DNA of 64,000 bases, from positions 15,919,001 through 15,983,000 of the forward strand of contig JAYKYS010000008.1 of the NCBI GenBank assembly GCA_036924285.1, read 5' to 3'. The notes beneath the pieces are model-generated. The model worked only from the letters and a program-made list of their open reading frames with translations. It was not told the DNA's origin and did no database searches. Below are positions 12,374 through 23,513 of the stretch, in pieces (position 1 is the stretch's first letter; every line of letters starts with the position of its first letter). A program made the position numbers and the translations under genes. The DNA comes from Asterella californica. Taxonomy: Eukaryota > Streptophyta > Marchantiopsida > Marchantiales > Aytoniaceae.

Positions 12374-13689
12374 CGAGCTCAGAGCACAGTAAGGTCATTC
12401 TCCGCCATTTTGACTGAAGCTCGTTCTTCGTTCATTTTGAATTAGGCACAGTTTAACAACAAATTGTCAGTAGTCTCAGATGTGCTCAGAAGTACATGGT
12501 GATCCATAGTTTCACAATGCGTAATGTGAGACCTCACAACACATTGTGCGTTAACATCAAACTTTCGCTAATACAGCTTGATATTGCGTTTTGCAGTCTG
12601 ATCTTCGCGAATACAGCTTGATTGCGTTTTGCAGTCGTGATGTTCTATTCTTCTACTACAGTGAGCAGCTACAGGAGACGTAATTTGCAATACTTGGTGG
12701 ACTGCTTGGAAACTAATATGTGTTACTCTCATCTGTTATTGAAGGTTTCTATCTTAGCGTATGCGGAAAGTGGATTCATGACATATGACGGATACGACAG
12801 ATGCAGCAAAAACTTATCTAGATTGTTTTGTTTCGAGATGTAAAAATGAGCGTCTGTCTTCGATAAAATGTTTCAGATTGCAGCTTCTTGTAGCGGATGA
12901 AAGTGCCAACGCGTGGGCCATAGCATGAGAAGCTGGGAGAGATTTTCTAGACGTAAGTGCCTCAGCTTATAGTCTACTAGAATTACACGGAGAAGACAAT
13001 GTTCTGATGGACCGGATCATTGGTCAACACTGATACAGTCACTTTACCGTTGTGACAAGTAAAGTTATTGGCGGAAAATATATTCGGATCGATCAGACAC
13101 AACCATGTGAAAAACGATAGTTATTCGATGTCTCTTTGTCTCTTCCAGTTTCAGAACGGCACGTGTCTACTACTCGAATTCTCGCTCCTACCCAGTGTGT
13201 TATACTCGGGTCAAGCACAAGCACCACACCGGAGCCAAACATCAACTTTCGTGCAGACGAGAGACATCAAGTAGCTACAAACGAGAGACGGAGAGATAAA
13301 ATAGCGAATTCTCATGATTATAAAAGTGGTTTTTTTCTATAAGAGTGGTTTTTTTGTGGAGTTTTCAGTGGGATCTCTAGCCTTGTTATCGATGGTTATG
13401 TTCTCTTTTGCTATATTGAAGTGGTGACGGTGATCGATAATTCATCACTGTCTTTGTGGACCGTCATAACGGACTGTAATATGCGTTTGACAGTCCAAAT
13501 GTATTATTTACATTTTGAATGAATAAAGATGGCAGTCTTCACCTATTGTGTATATTCTGTGATTGAAAGAACTGTATATGTAAGGAACTCTGCGTCAATT
13601 ATCTTCCCTCCAGTGTCTACTTCCCTCTAGTGTCTACTGGAATTGTCAACTCCTTCTCCAAATGACGAATTATTCTTATTTTACAGCGG
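12374..13689. other. Left subterminal, non-coding part of the MULE
   Basis: Short frames only; no protein recognised. It separates the left inverted repeat from the first palindromic cluster. Confidence 0.5.
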
Positions 13690-14480
13690 AGAGAAGAGTT
13701 GCACAGTGCGACCTACGACCAATCGCACTGATCGTAACTTTATGGTCTATGCTAGTGCGACCTGTTAGGGACTCGCGCTCAATGCGATCTTGGATCAGTC
13801 GCACTGAGCGTGAGGTCTTAACTGCGGTCACTTAGGCTCAGTGCGACCTAGACCTGGTCACACTGTCTCAGTGCGAGGTCTTTACTACGATCGTCTAAGC
13901 TCAGTGCGACCGGTTAGAGATTTGCGCTCAGTGCGATCTTGGACCTATCGCACTGAGCGCGAGAACTTAACTGCGATCGCCTAGGCTCAGTGCGACCTAG
14001 ACCTGGTCGCACTTTCTCAATGCGAGGTCTTTACTGCGATCGTCTAAGCGACCTAGACCTAGTCGCACTGAGCTCAGCGCGACCGGTTAGAGATTCGCGC
14101 TAAGTGCGATCCTGGACCGGTCGCACTGAACGCGAGGCTTAATTACTATCTAGGCTCAGTCGACAATGTCGCAACGAGAAAAATCATTTCACTCAGTTGA
14201 CAATGTCGCAACAAAAAAAAATGATTTGACAAATTCTATTCAACAGAAAATGATGATGACAAATTCTATTTTATTTAGATTATATTTGTTGGATTCAGGG
14301 AGTTCGGAGATACGCAGTGCGACCTAGGACCGTCGCGCTGATCGCAACTTTATTATCTATGCTCAATGCGACCTAGTCCTGGTCGCACTAAGTGCAGTTC
14401 GAAACCTTAAGGTATCGCACTCAGTGCGATCTTGGACCGATCGCATTGAGCGCGAGGTCTTAACTGCGATCTAGACTAAG
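13690..14480. repeat. Palindromic CTCAGTGCGACC cluster 1
   Basis: About twenty degenerate copies of GCTCAGTGCGA(C/T)C in both orientations. They are often paired into short hairpins, such as GTGCGACC...GGTCGCAC and CGCTCAGTGCGAT...ATCGCACTGAGCG. Spacing is irregular, so it is not a simple satellite. It lies inside the MULE. Confidence 0.85.
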
Positions 14481-14623
14481 TCGAGATGACAGAGGGTACT
14501 TTACAGCGGAGCTGTTAAGTGTTCGGGGAGTTCGGGGAGAAGAGTTGAACAGTTCAAACACAGATTTTGTCACGTTGGGTTCGAAGAGAAGAGTTTAACA
14601 GAATCAGAAAACAACACGCTTTA

Positions 14624-17218
14624 TTAACATGATTTTAATTTCTCCATAAAGTCGGTCGCTTGAACGACAGTGCAAGAACGCCACATCAAGTTAATTTCCT
14701 CGTGTGACATAGTGCCCCAATAGCTTTTAAGAGCGGCATAAGGCTTCTCTTTCCAAAGCCTGTCTATACTTTGCAGCCACATAACTTGGGGTATCTTGGG
14801 TGCTGCTTGCCCATGATCTGTCCATGTCATCCGACTCTGACATGAAAGAGGGGGGATGGATTGCGTTGTAGGGATGATTAGTACTATTTTTCTCGAGAGA
14901 ATCATTTATCAACAACACATCTCGTGTACATAAGTTAAACGCGAACAGTCGAGAAAAATCCTTCAGATACAAGTAATTACTGGCTGCAGCTTCTCTGGTC
15001 ATCTTGAAACGAATACACATGGGTTGTCCGAAGATTCTACAGATCTGCATAGTATAATTTTACGAGAAGGTAAGTAGAAGCAAAGTGAAAACTGATAACA
15101 TCTAAAATGACTTTGATAGCATTGAGTTTATATAATTTATCTGGCCCGACGCGATCCCTGTAGGTAAGTATTTTTTTGGTCTCCATGGATCGAAGGAGAG
15201 CGTTGCAGTTGCTCCGAGTACGCAATGTCCATATCATCACTTGAAAATCTTGACAGCATATATCTCCATGAACTCTTTAACTCTCTTCCGTGCCACGTAG
15301 AATAAATCTTTTTTGACACTCTCAACTTGGTAACCTCTCTCTTTAGCTCCTTGGAGCTCTAAGTCATTACGTCCCGTTCTTATCAACAACCCGTTTAGAT
15401 CTGAAATCAACGTCTTTCTCTTGATAACAATAAGATCTATCAATCTAGGATAGAAGAGTTTCGAAGAACGAAGCCAAGTGACATTTGCTTTTTATCTCTC
15501 CAGCTCCTCCTCCTGTATTTGCAGTCGCTCGTACATGTCTTCCTCTCTCTGGCTCGCTTCTACTATTCAGAGGTTCAAAGTTTCTTCTTCTTCTCTTTTG
15601 ATCGCGAGTCGAGCATCTAAGTCTTCTTCCTCTTTCCTCTTGTTGAATAGAGTCTCTGATCCTCCTACATCAGATAGTTTTATGCGATGTATACAGCGTA
15701 GGCTTAGTGCGACGTAAGGTCCATCGCACTGAGCGCAATTTGAAATCCCAAGACCCCGCGCTCAGTGCGACCCACGGTTCTTGTCGTACTGAGCCCAATG
15801 CGAAGCTTTAAGGCAGCGCGCTCAATGCGAAGAGAAAGGCCGCGCACAGTGCGACTGTGCGTAAGCTTTGAGCTCAACGCGAAAGAAAAGGTCGCATTGA
15901 TCGTGCGCTCAGTGCGACATTTTTCCTTCGCATCGCAGTGCGAAGAGAAAGACCGCCCACAGTGTCATCGGACAACGGTCACACTGTGCGCAAGCTTTGA
16001 GCTCAGTGCGATCGAGGACCAGTCGCACTGTGCTATCAGCGCAAAAGCTGCTGAGAGTGACCTAGCACTGTGCTATCAGCTACGGCTACACACTTAAGCT
16101 TAAAGCTTAATTGTGTGGCCTTAGCTGTGTGTTATAAGCTTAAAGCACACAACAACACTTTACTACGAACGAACACTTATAGCACACAACGAGCTAACAA
16201 CTAAACTTTACACAGAGATTTCACTGAACTTGCAACAGAGAGCCAACGTAACTCAAGCAAACAAATAGTACACAAGTAAAGTAAAGAGAAAAGAGGTACC
16301 TCCATCATCGTGGCCCACGTCAAGCTCCTCCTGGTGGATATTTTGATGACAAGTACTCTCTTGTACTTCGTGTTCAAGTACTTCGTGTTCAATGGAGAAT
16401 ACTAAGATACCCAAGTGTCGCATGAGATGAGTTAAAGCTATCCCGCAAAAATTTTCTACGGATCCTCCTTTCCTCTGTTCTCGTATGTGCTTTTGCAGAT
16501 GCAACACTTCTACCTCTAGGTTCTCGAACACGAACAAAGACCAGTCGTAATCTTTATCTTTTCCTTCACTTTAGATTTTACGTACAAGGCAAGTTGACTT
16601 GTAACAGCTTTAGGCCTTCTTCTCGTCAAGAGAACCGCATTCAAGCACTGAAAAACAGATCTCCATCCCTCGACAGTACATTCTCTTGCGAAGTATCTTT
16701 TCTCGACTTTATCGTACTCAAGAAATCAATCGTCTATTCGGACGTGTCTCACGAAGAGGAGTAATATCACAGATCCTTCGAGGATACAAAAGCTTCACGG
16801 ATTAAGTCAAGGGTCAACTTCAACTCCGAATCTCCAATTTTGACCACTCTTGTTTCTGCATTATAGGACTGGATGAATGCCGCACAAAGTCCAATCTGAC
16901 ATAAACAAACATTACAATAGGTAAAGGTACAACCAACCAGGACCCAGTACTGAACTTGAATTTACTTGAGGTTACACTTGAGGTTACACTTGAGCTTATT
17001 GTAAAAGAGCTCCGCGTAAACTGTAAACGAGGGACTAATGGCAGAAACTTTAAACGAGGGACTAACGGCAGAGTACTTGCCGAGGAAAAGAGAAAGCAAT
17101 CAAGAGTACTTGTGTCAGGCCGAGGAAATCTGAAAGAGAAAGCAATCAATAATCCCAGCTTCTCTAGCTCGTCCTCGTCTATTTCGCTCAAGGCTTGACT
17201 AATAGCTTCTTTATCCAT
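14624..17218 (-). pseudogene. Second gene of the MULE, decayed or multi-exon, function unknown
   Basis: Read on the minus strand, coding-like blocks appear in order. An acidic start MDKEAISQALSEIDEDELEK is at 17218-17159. A block with TRVVKIGDSELKLTLDL (about 16897-16769) follows what looks like an intron acceptor. Next comes a block with VEGWRSVFQCLNAVLLTRRR and, in a shifted frame, ENLEVEVLHLQKHIREQRK (about 16740-16260). Then a Glu-rich coiled-coil-like block with EEEDLDARLAIKREEEE (about 15660-15480) and KKDLFYVARKRVKEFME (about 15300) follow. The last block is around 15050-14625 (MCIRFKMTREAAASNYLYL). Stops and frame changes interrupt it; some may be introns. I recognise no catalytic domain. 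Position suggests a transposon accessory gene or captured sequence. Confidence 0.45.
15695..16075. repeat. Palindromic CTCAGTGCGACC cluster 2
   Basis: Same motif as cluster 1, with variants GCGCTCAGTGCGACC, CTCAATGCGAAGAGAAAG and GGTCACACTGTGCGCAAGC. The segment GTGCGCAAGCTTTGAGCTCA is nearly duplicated within it (about 15853 and 15985). Confidence 0.8.
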
Positions 17219-17329
17219 CCATTGCCAGACGATACGTCGATGTAAATCATGTTAGGAAGTAAATGTAATTAAAAAAAGTGCGATAATTAAAAGTTCTTCT
17301 CCTCGCGGTGCCATACTTGTACCTCGTCC

Positions 17330-17800
17330 ACTCACTACACATACATGCCAGGCATGAGCCTCGTTCACTTCACATACATGCCAGTTCGAAAGATAAGGTC
17401 ACAAGCTTGTTCCTCGTTCACTCACTGCACATACATGCAAAGCCTCGTTCACTGCTAGCTCGCTTCACCTGCTAGCTCGCTTCACAATATTCGAATGGAT
17501 CACTCTGATAAAAAAGAAAAAGCGAAAAATACAGTTTAGACACGAGGGATCGAAGAGCAAACGGCAAAAAGACTCAAAACTCCAAATGCACGAGAGAAGA
17601 GCGAAACTCCAAGTGCTCGAGAGAAGAAGGAACAGCAGAAAAAATCAAAACTCCAAGTGGTCGGATCGCTAATACTCCAAGTGGTCGATCGCTGTCCGCA
17701 GAAAGCAATCAATACTCCATGTGGTTGATCGCTGCACCTCAATACTCCATGTGGTCGATAGCGTTTACTCGCTACTCCAAGTAGCCGATCGATCGCTGCA
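17330..17800. repeat. Degenerate short tandem repeats inside the MULE
   Basis: Two repeat types. About 17330-17480 repeats CCTCGTTCACT...CACATACATGC and GCTAGCTCGCTTCACC. About 17590-17800 repeats TACTCCAAGTGGTCGATCGC with variants roughly six times, at 25-45 base spacing. No coding function is evident. Confidence 0.65.
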
Positions 17801-17829
17801 CGCAATGAGGAATCGATTGCAATCGATGT

Positions 17830-18285
17830 GCAGAGTAAATCGCAGTCAGTGCGACGGTGGACGGAAGCGCGTCCAGTTCAGAAGTGGGTGGTGTAAATCA
17901 CAGCCAGTGCGACGATGGACGGAAGCGCGTTCAGTGAGGAAGTGAATGGTGTAAATCGAGTAACCTAAATAGCTGCGAGAATTGTGTGCTCAGTGGGATA
18001 TAAGCTCGGTCGCACTGAGCGCGCCAAGATGTATGTCGATCACACTGAGCGCCATTGATTATTTAAATTTGAAGCGCTCAATGCGACACGTGGTCGATCG
18101 CACTGAACGCACGGCTAGATAGCGCAGTGTATAACCGCGTGCTCAGTGCGGCCGCTTCGAACGGCGCGCTCGGTGCTACACGTTTTCGGTCGCACTGAGC
18201 GCAGTGGCTCCGCGCGCAGTGCGACCAAACACTTGTCGCACTGCTCTTAGTGTAACATGTGTTCGATCGCACTGAGCGCGTTATT
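17830..18285. repeat. Palindromic CTCAGTGCGACC cluster 3
   Basis: Further copies such as GTGCTCAGTGCGGCCGC, CGGTCGCACTGAGCGC and GATCGCACTGAGCGCG, in both orientations. It lies between the second gene and the transposase. A 60-bp unit with GTGCGACGGTGGACGGAAGC is duplicated at about 17850 and 17910. Confidence 0.8.
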
Positions 18286-18445
18286 CACAAGACACTTTAT
18301 TAGTAACATTGGCTTCTTAATTCTAGTGAACTTATGTTCTTCTGACTTATAAATATGTTCATCTTCGAATCCACTGTAATCACTTTTTAGACGTTCAGAG
18401 TATAGAGATCATCCATAAATTAAGATCATCCACAAATTAGAGAGT

Positions 18446-18500
18446 CACCCTCCAGGGAGTTGAACCCAAGCAGGCCAAATCGGCCTGGTCCGACAGGGTG
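18446..18500 (-). other. 55-nt tRNA-like hairpin segment with box B
   Basis: On the minus strand the ends CACCCT and AGGGTG pair. An inner stem CAGGCC/GGCCTG and a T-arm-like GGGTTCAACTCCC follow, so it folds like a tRNA without a D arm. It is too short for a normal tRNA and has no standard box A, so I call it only tRNA-like. It may be a tRNA or SINE relic. Confidence 0.4.
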
Positions 18501-18757
18501 TCTTGCATAAAAAGAAACAAAAAATGAAAGAAAAGCGACAAGCATAAAAACAAAAATTAACGCAAATACAATGAGGGTCCAGTAGATGCCTACGTAGATT
18601 GTTGTTCTCGAGATCGGTAAACAATTAACAATGATGGATTTTCTCTCAAAAGGTTAGAACGTCTGTCAAGTGACTTCAAAAAAAGAGGGTTGTCATGTTC
18701 ACGATTGCAAAGAGTTCTGAGAAAGTCAAGAATCTCTTGACGTCGCTCGATCAGATT

Positions 18758-21075
18758 TTATCCTTCTGTGTCTTCAGATGCTCCTTGCGAGCGTACATGT
18801 GCATCTTCTGCATCCTCTGTAAAATCAAAGTGAGTAGGACTATTTGACATTTCTTCATATACATGATTTGGTTCAAACCATGGGTTCAGATCATCGGATA
18901 CAACTTCTTTGTTGAAAAAACTCTTCGAACTGTCGAAAACATAAAATGGGTACGTGCAGCGCCGGAACGTAGTCGAAAACACGAGTTGTATCACAGACTT
19001 CTCAGCATAAGCTCTGACCAAATACTTGCATAACAAATAGGGGCTATTCAAGAATGAGTAGCAAGAGCATATCCATCTCTCCACATCTGTGAAGTGACTA
19101 CTCGGAAGAGAGATATCTTTACTCAGATATTTGCGCCAAGTGACACGAAACTGTTTCCACCAGCTGGGAAATAAATGTCCGTGAATGATTTGATGTAGCG
19201 ACACTTGCATATCTGCCACAAGACTTTCACAGATGATTAGCGTCAACTTATCTAAACGAGGATGGTTAAGAGCATATTTGTAATCATGCTTTAATTTTCT
19301 CCAATGACTTTCGACAATATTCGTAGTACACGACAAGCAAAGGAGAGGTTTTGATACGCTGCTGAAAATTTCTCATTTGTTTAGACTGTACCACTCTCGT
19401 CATAGATATATCCACAAAGACAAAAGGTTCGAACTCTTACAAAACTCATAAATCTCAAGAACAGCCGTAGAGTGTAATACATCAGGAGTAAAAAATTTCC
19501 CTTCAGCTGATGATATAAGTGAATGCAAGTTGAAATGTTTGGTGATCATTTCAACAACAACCTTCCGTTGTTCAGCATTACACAACTGACCAACAATTCC
19601 AACACTGTCTGGAAATCAATTTACATCAATAAAAGAGAAAAAATTACTTGCTTCCACACTGTTCTATGATCTAGTCGCTCGTCCAGTACACATACATCGA
19701 ACTTCCACCGCTGATTGAGCATGCTTCAAACAAAACTGAACATACATAGCAGTAAAGACAGAGCGTAATGTCAAAATCTGACCAATGTCTTTGTCGGAGA
19801 GTGCAAACACGGGACGTAGTCCTCTACCTCTTAATCTCTAGAACCACATCATAAGAACCGTCTTTCTATATTGCTCCGTTGCTGATCTGAAACTCTTCTT
19901 TGCATCACCCTGTCTCAAGTAAAACATGTATGATAGAGGCATACCAAAACCTCCGAAGTTTGCAGCAATAACGAACAGCTCAAAGCGCATCGAGTTAGTT
20001 TTGAAAGTACTATCGATAATAATTTCTCTTACACTACCTATATGCTCAATAAAAGGTGTGCATATTGCGAAAGTAACGTACTCGTCAGTCTGTTCATACA
20101 ACACCTCAACAAAGTCTTTCTGAGCTAAAGCTTCACTGCGTATTAACAAAGATGCAGACTTCACTTGATTATCTATATCACGGAGATATTGTCTAGACTG
20201 AACTTCAGCGATCCAGAAATTTACCTGCGCCCGAGTTATACTCAAAAGATTAATGAACTCATTTTCACATAATATACGATACACCTCTAGCTTCCGAAGA
20301 TTTAATCCAGATATCGACTCCAAAAACGTATTAACAACAGTAGAGAAACAATGCAACTTATGTGTTTGCTTCTCATGTGACAGCAAATGTTGACACGTTA
20401 AATACATAAGCTTCTGATGTACGTCCACCATTACTCGTAAAGTTTCATTGCAATGGGATCGATCTATCTTTCGCTTCTTCTCTGGTTGTCTCATCAAAGA
20501 TGTAGATCCTTCATCCTTATCTCTGAATTTGGTCTTGTCAGATTGTGAGGTACATCATGATGTCGCTCTTAGATCGAACTGTCTTTCGTAGAAACACGCG
20601 GATTACATACTTCTCAATAGTATCCAGAGGTTAGCTCCATATTCGGAATGATGCTTGTCTTCAACCAAGACGTCAAACACACAGACAAGTTACTGGAGTT
20701 TAAAGTCTGCAACTCATGCATGCTACTCTCGTCTAAAAGATGGACTTTCTGTCGGAAAAACACAAACCCGTTTTTACCATCTTCATCCCCGAAGCATTCT
20801 TGCACAACATGAATCATTTCTGAATCATCACACTCCACAATCACTATGAAAGCGTTGTCATCATCAGTCTCATTCTCCATAGAAGCTTTACACATAGTAC
20901 CGAGGTTCGCTTTGTTATAACAATGGTTACATTGCTTGAACACAGCTAAGTCAAGAGGGTTATGTCCTTTGCGAGCACGCATGAATACGTGATTGACAAC
21001 GTTCGACTGCATCGATTGCAATAAACCATTTCCATGATAAGCACAACAAAGACTCCGACTGTCAACAAGTTCCAC
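18758..21075 (-). pseudogene. MULE transposase with SWIM-type zinc finger, decayed
   Basis: Read from 21075 down. The N-terminal block is 21075-20614. The catalytic block is 20497-19838, with the first acidic site in REIIIDSTFKTNSMRFEL and the following FGGFGMPLSYMFYL. The segment after it holds the second acidic site in ALSDKDIGQI and a C-x2-H motif (QFCLKHAQ). The C-terminal block is 19336-18758, with a SWIM-like CSCYSFLNSPYLLCKYLVRA. These follow plant MULE (FAR1/MuDR-type) transposases in order. The usual SWIM histidine after CK is a tyrosine here. Stops near 19.7 and 19.4 kb and unaligned gaps break the frame, and a short intron at 20.5-20.6 kb cannot be excluded. It would cut and paste the element through its inverted repeats; this copy is probably inactive. 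Confidence 0.8.
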
Positions 21076-21284
21076 GATAAACGGCCATAAAAAATGAAAA
21101 TAAATGAATTCGAATTCGAGAACAGTCTGTCAAATTCAATGTGGACGCGAAACTCTGTCCGTGAATTTTTCTTTTAATTATAACATGGTAACATGACGCC
21201 TCCAGACGTCTTCAATGCCGACATCCAAACGAATTATAGATGACCGAACAACCACAACGGACTTGCAACGGACAGAGAGAACAA

Positions 21285-21519
21285 GTGACTGCAATCGTGC
21301 CTGTGACTGCAGTTAAAATCGTGACCGTGATTGTAATTGTAGTTCGAAGCTCGGTGTACTGCGATAATGAACAAAAACCCGGTTACAGACTTTTCGATCG
21401 ACCACGAATCTGGACACCATCATTAGACTCTTTGCTTTTGTTTTTGCTTGCTTATTGTATCAATTCGCACGTAATAACCCAGACGTAATGAGCGGAACTA
21501 TGTCACAGCTGTGGGCTTG
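21285..21519 (-). repeat. Right terminal inverted repeat of the MULE
   Basis: Complement of 12165-12373: CCGGTTACAGACTTTTCGAT (about 21379), CACGAATCTGGACACCATCA, and the end ACAGCTGTGGGCTTG. An extra segment of about 30 bases around 21430-21460 is absent from the left copy. Confidence 0.85.
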
Positions 21520-23513
21520 ATTGTTGCGTTCTGTACGTAGATTTCCAGCCTGCACCAATCAGGTCACACCACTCTCCTTAAAACAAACTCATACAGGGCC
21601 CTGAACAGCTCGTTCGGCAGTGAATCGACCCCCACAGGGTAGAGATTCGTGTTGAGATTATGGTCCTGCTGTGGCTTATGGCGCACGCAGCGTACTGAAG
21701 TCCGCAGTTGACGCTGTACATCATAAATCTTGTTAGGTTTAAGGACGCATTAATCATGATCAGCCAGCCCTGCACAATCACTCTAAAACTACCTTAAGTT
21801 GCCATAAACGTTCGGGAACACAAACGGCAAACCGAAGCTTTATTCCACAGGATCGTTCCTCTAAGCGTATGAATGTACGAACAGAAAAGCACAGGACATT
21901 TATTACGGCGACAGAAAGTGGCAACTTGGCAACTGAAGGCTAATGTTGGAAACTCCTGCATTGGGAGACCCGGAATCCCGGATGTCTCTTATCCGGCGCC
22001 TGCACGGGCAGTGACCAAGCATTAGACACTGCTGCGAAGAACACGAGAGTAAGGACAGAAGTTTTGAGCTGTAAGGAAAAGGAAAACTGAGTGACCGTGT
22101 TAATCCGAGACAAAGCCTGCAAGATGCAGAATGTCTTCACTACGGGAAAGCTCACGCCACTTCCGGAATAGCCAGAAATTCCATTGTTGGGCGTGGAAGA
22201 CATCCCCAGAATCTAGGTTTCCGAAGTAATCCAGAGTCAACTAAGAAACACATCATTTCGGTGAGGTATATGGGAGAGCTCACTGCTGGCTAAGAACAGA
22301 ACAGGACGCTATCCTAACTCTTAAGTCCTCCTGTCAGGCACTTGGTACTGGTTCTGCAAGTGATTCACGATATCCTCCACAAGGATAACCAGACACCTAA
22401 TCAGTGCTCCGGCGTCATCTCTGAACTCTTCCGTAACGTTTCTCCCTGGGGAGGCCGCAAGTAAATATAGTGACTGTTATTCTCATCCCTGAGGCTGTTG
22501 GTATATTCCCGTCCCCGCATTGTCATACGCATGGATCTCAACAATTGACCTGGAAATAACTTGGGGTGTGGTTGGCCAGTCTAGTTATAAAGAGACAGAA
22601 ACTAACAGGAGACTGCCACTAGCCCAGATGAGAGTTACCTTCCAGAACACACAATCTGTTCCATGCCGCGTACAGAAAACGTGTCATCCTCAAAAGATTT
22701 CACAGACCGTGCATGCATTGCCGAGACCTATCTACTACTTACTTGAGTTGACAACCCTAACTAGTTGACAATGCGGACGTCTCCACGCGCACATCAAATA
22801 CCCGCCTTACGAACTTCTCCATCCTACTCTAACCCCGAAGCTACAGAATGTAGACAACAAACCAGGGCAACAACAAATCCGAGACAACCACCGCAATCAA
22901 TAACCACTCCACACGAATGGCGTTCGAAGATACATAGCATCCAACTGTACCTAGACGTGGAATTGAGCTTTATCATCACCATCACATGAAAGACTGCAGA
23001 CAAAGCTACATCCGACGGATTTTCCAGCCAGACAAAATTCTTAGTATCGAGTTATAGAGCAGCTTCCCGCAATACATGTGACAAGACATCGATGTGTTGC
23101 TATAAACCCTAGCCACCTTTGAATGAATCGACTACAACGGAGCCGAGCCGAAAGAGTAGTAAAAGTAGGAACCACTTATTCTTTAAATCAAAGTTGAATG
23201 TATCAAAGACTTACTATACACTCCACGGCTGCCAAATCTAAACCGACGGATCTGGAGATACCAATGGTATCGCATAGAGAAAGACGACATGGCTAACAGA
23301 CGGCACTGCAACGAACTCGACTCAGTCGGTCAGTCTCCCAAGAATTCCTCCGAAGGACCGCATTCCGCGAAGAGCGAAGAGACCTAAAATGTTCTGTTAC
23401 TGCTTCAACACAATAACCTCCGTAGACGACGCATTGTTGCCTGGCCTCCCCTGCATTGCGGGGAATCCAGAATTATCTATCTTCATGAATATGTGAAGCA
23501 AAAATAGAGCCAC
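21520..23513. other. Downstream flank of SAM synthetase, unassigned
   Basis: The part next to 23513 should contain the SAM synthetase 3' UTR. Open frames of 74-87 codons occur at 21940-22203 (minus; one hydrophobic stretch TSVLTLVFFAAVSNAWSL), 22520-22768 and 22765-22989 (plus). I recognise none and do not call them genes. Confidence 0.45.

Larger units (their letters stand above)
12165..21519 (-). mobile_element. Large MULE (Mutator-like) DNA transposon, about 9.36 kb
   Basis: Bounded by long terminal inverted repeats (12165-12373 and 21285-21519) that start CAAGCCC. It encloses two minus-strand coding remnants: a MULE transposase with a SWIM-type finger (18758-21075) and a second gene of unknown function (14624-17218). 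It also holds three clusters of a palindromic CTCAGTGCGACC motif. The two-gene layout recalls MuDR, but I see no sequence reason to equate the second gene with mudrB. The flanking target-site duplication is not convincing: ATTGT is shared next to both ends (GATTGTGAC left, ATTGTTGCG right). Transposase frames are broken, so the copy is probably non-autonomous. Confidence 0.82.

Noticed and set aside
13690..18285. Palindromic clusters as a CRISPR array
   Set aside because: Repeats are degenerate, irregularly spaced and in both orientations, and the DNA is eukaryotic.
12156..21528. A 9-bp target-site duplication for the MULE
   Set aside because: The flanks GATTGTGAC and ATTGTTGCG share only part of their bases under any alignment, so I did not annotate it.
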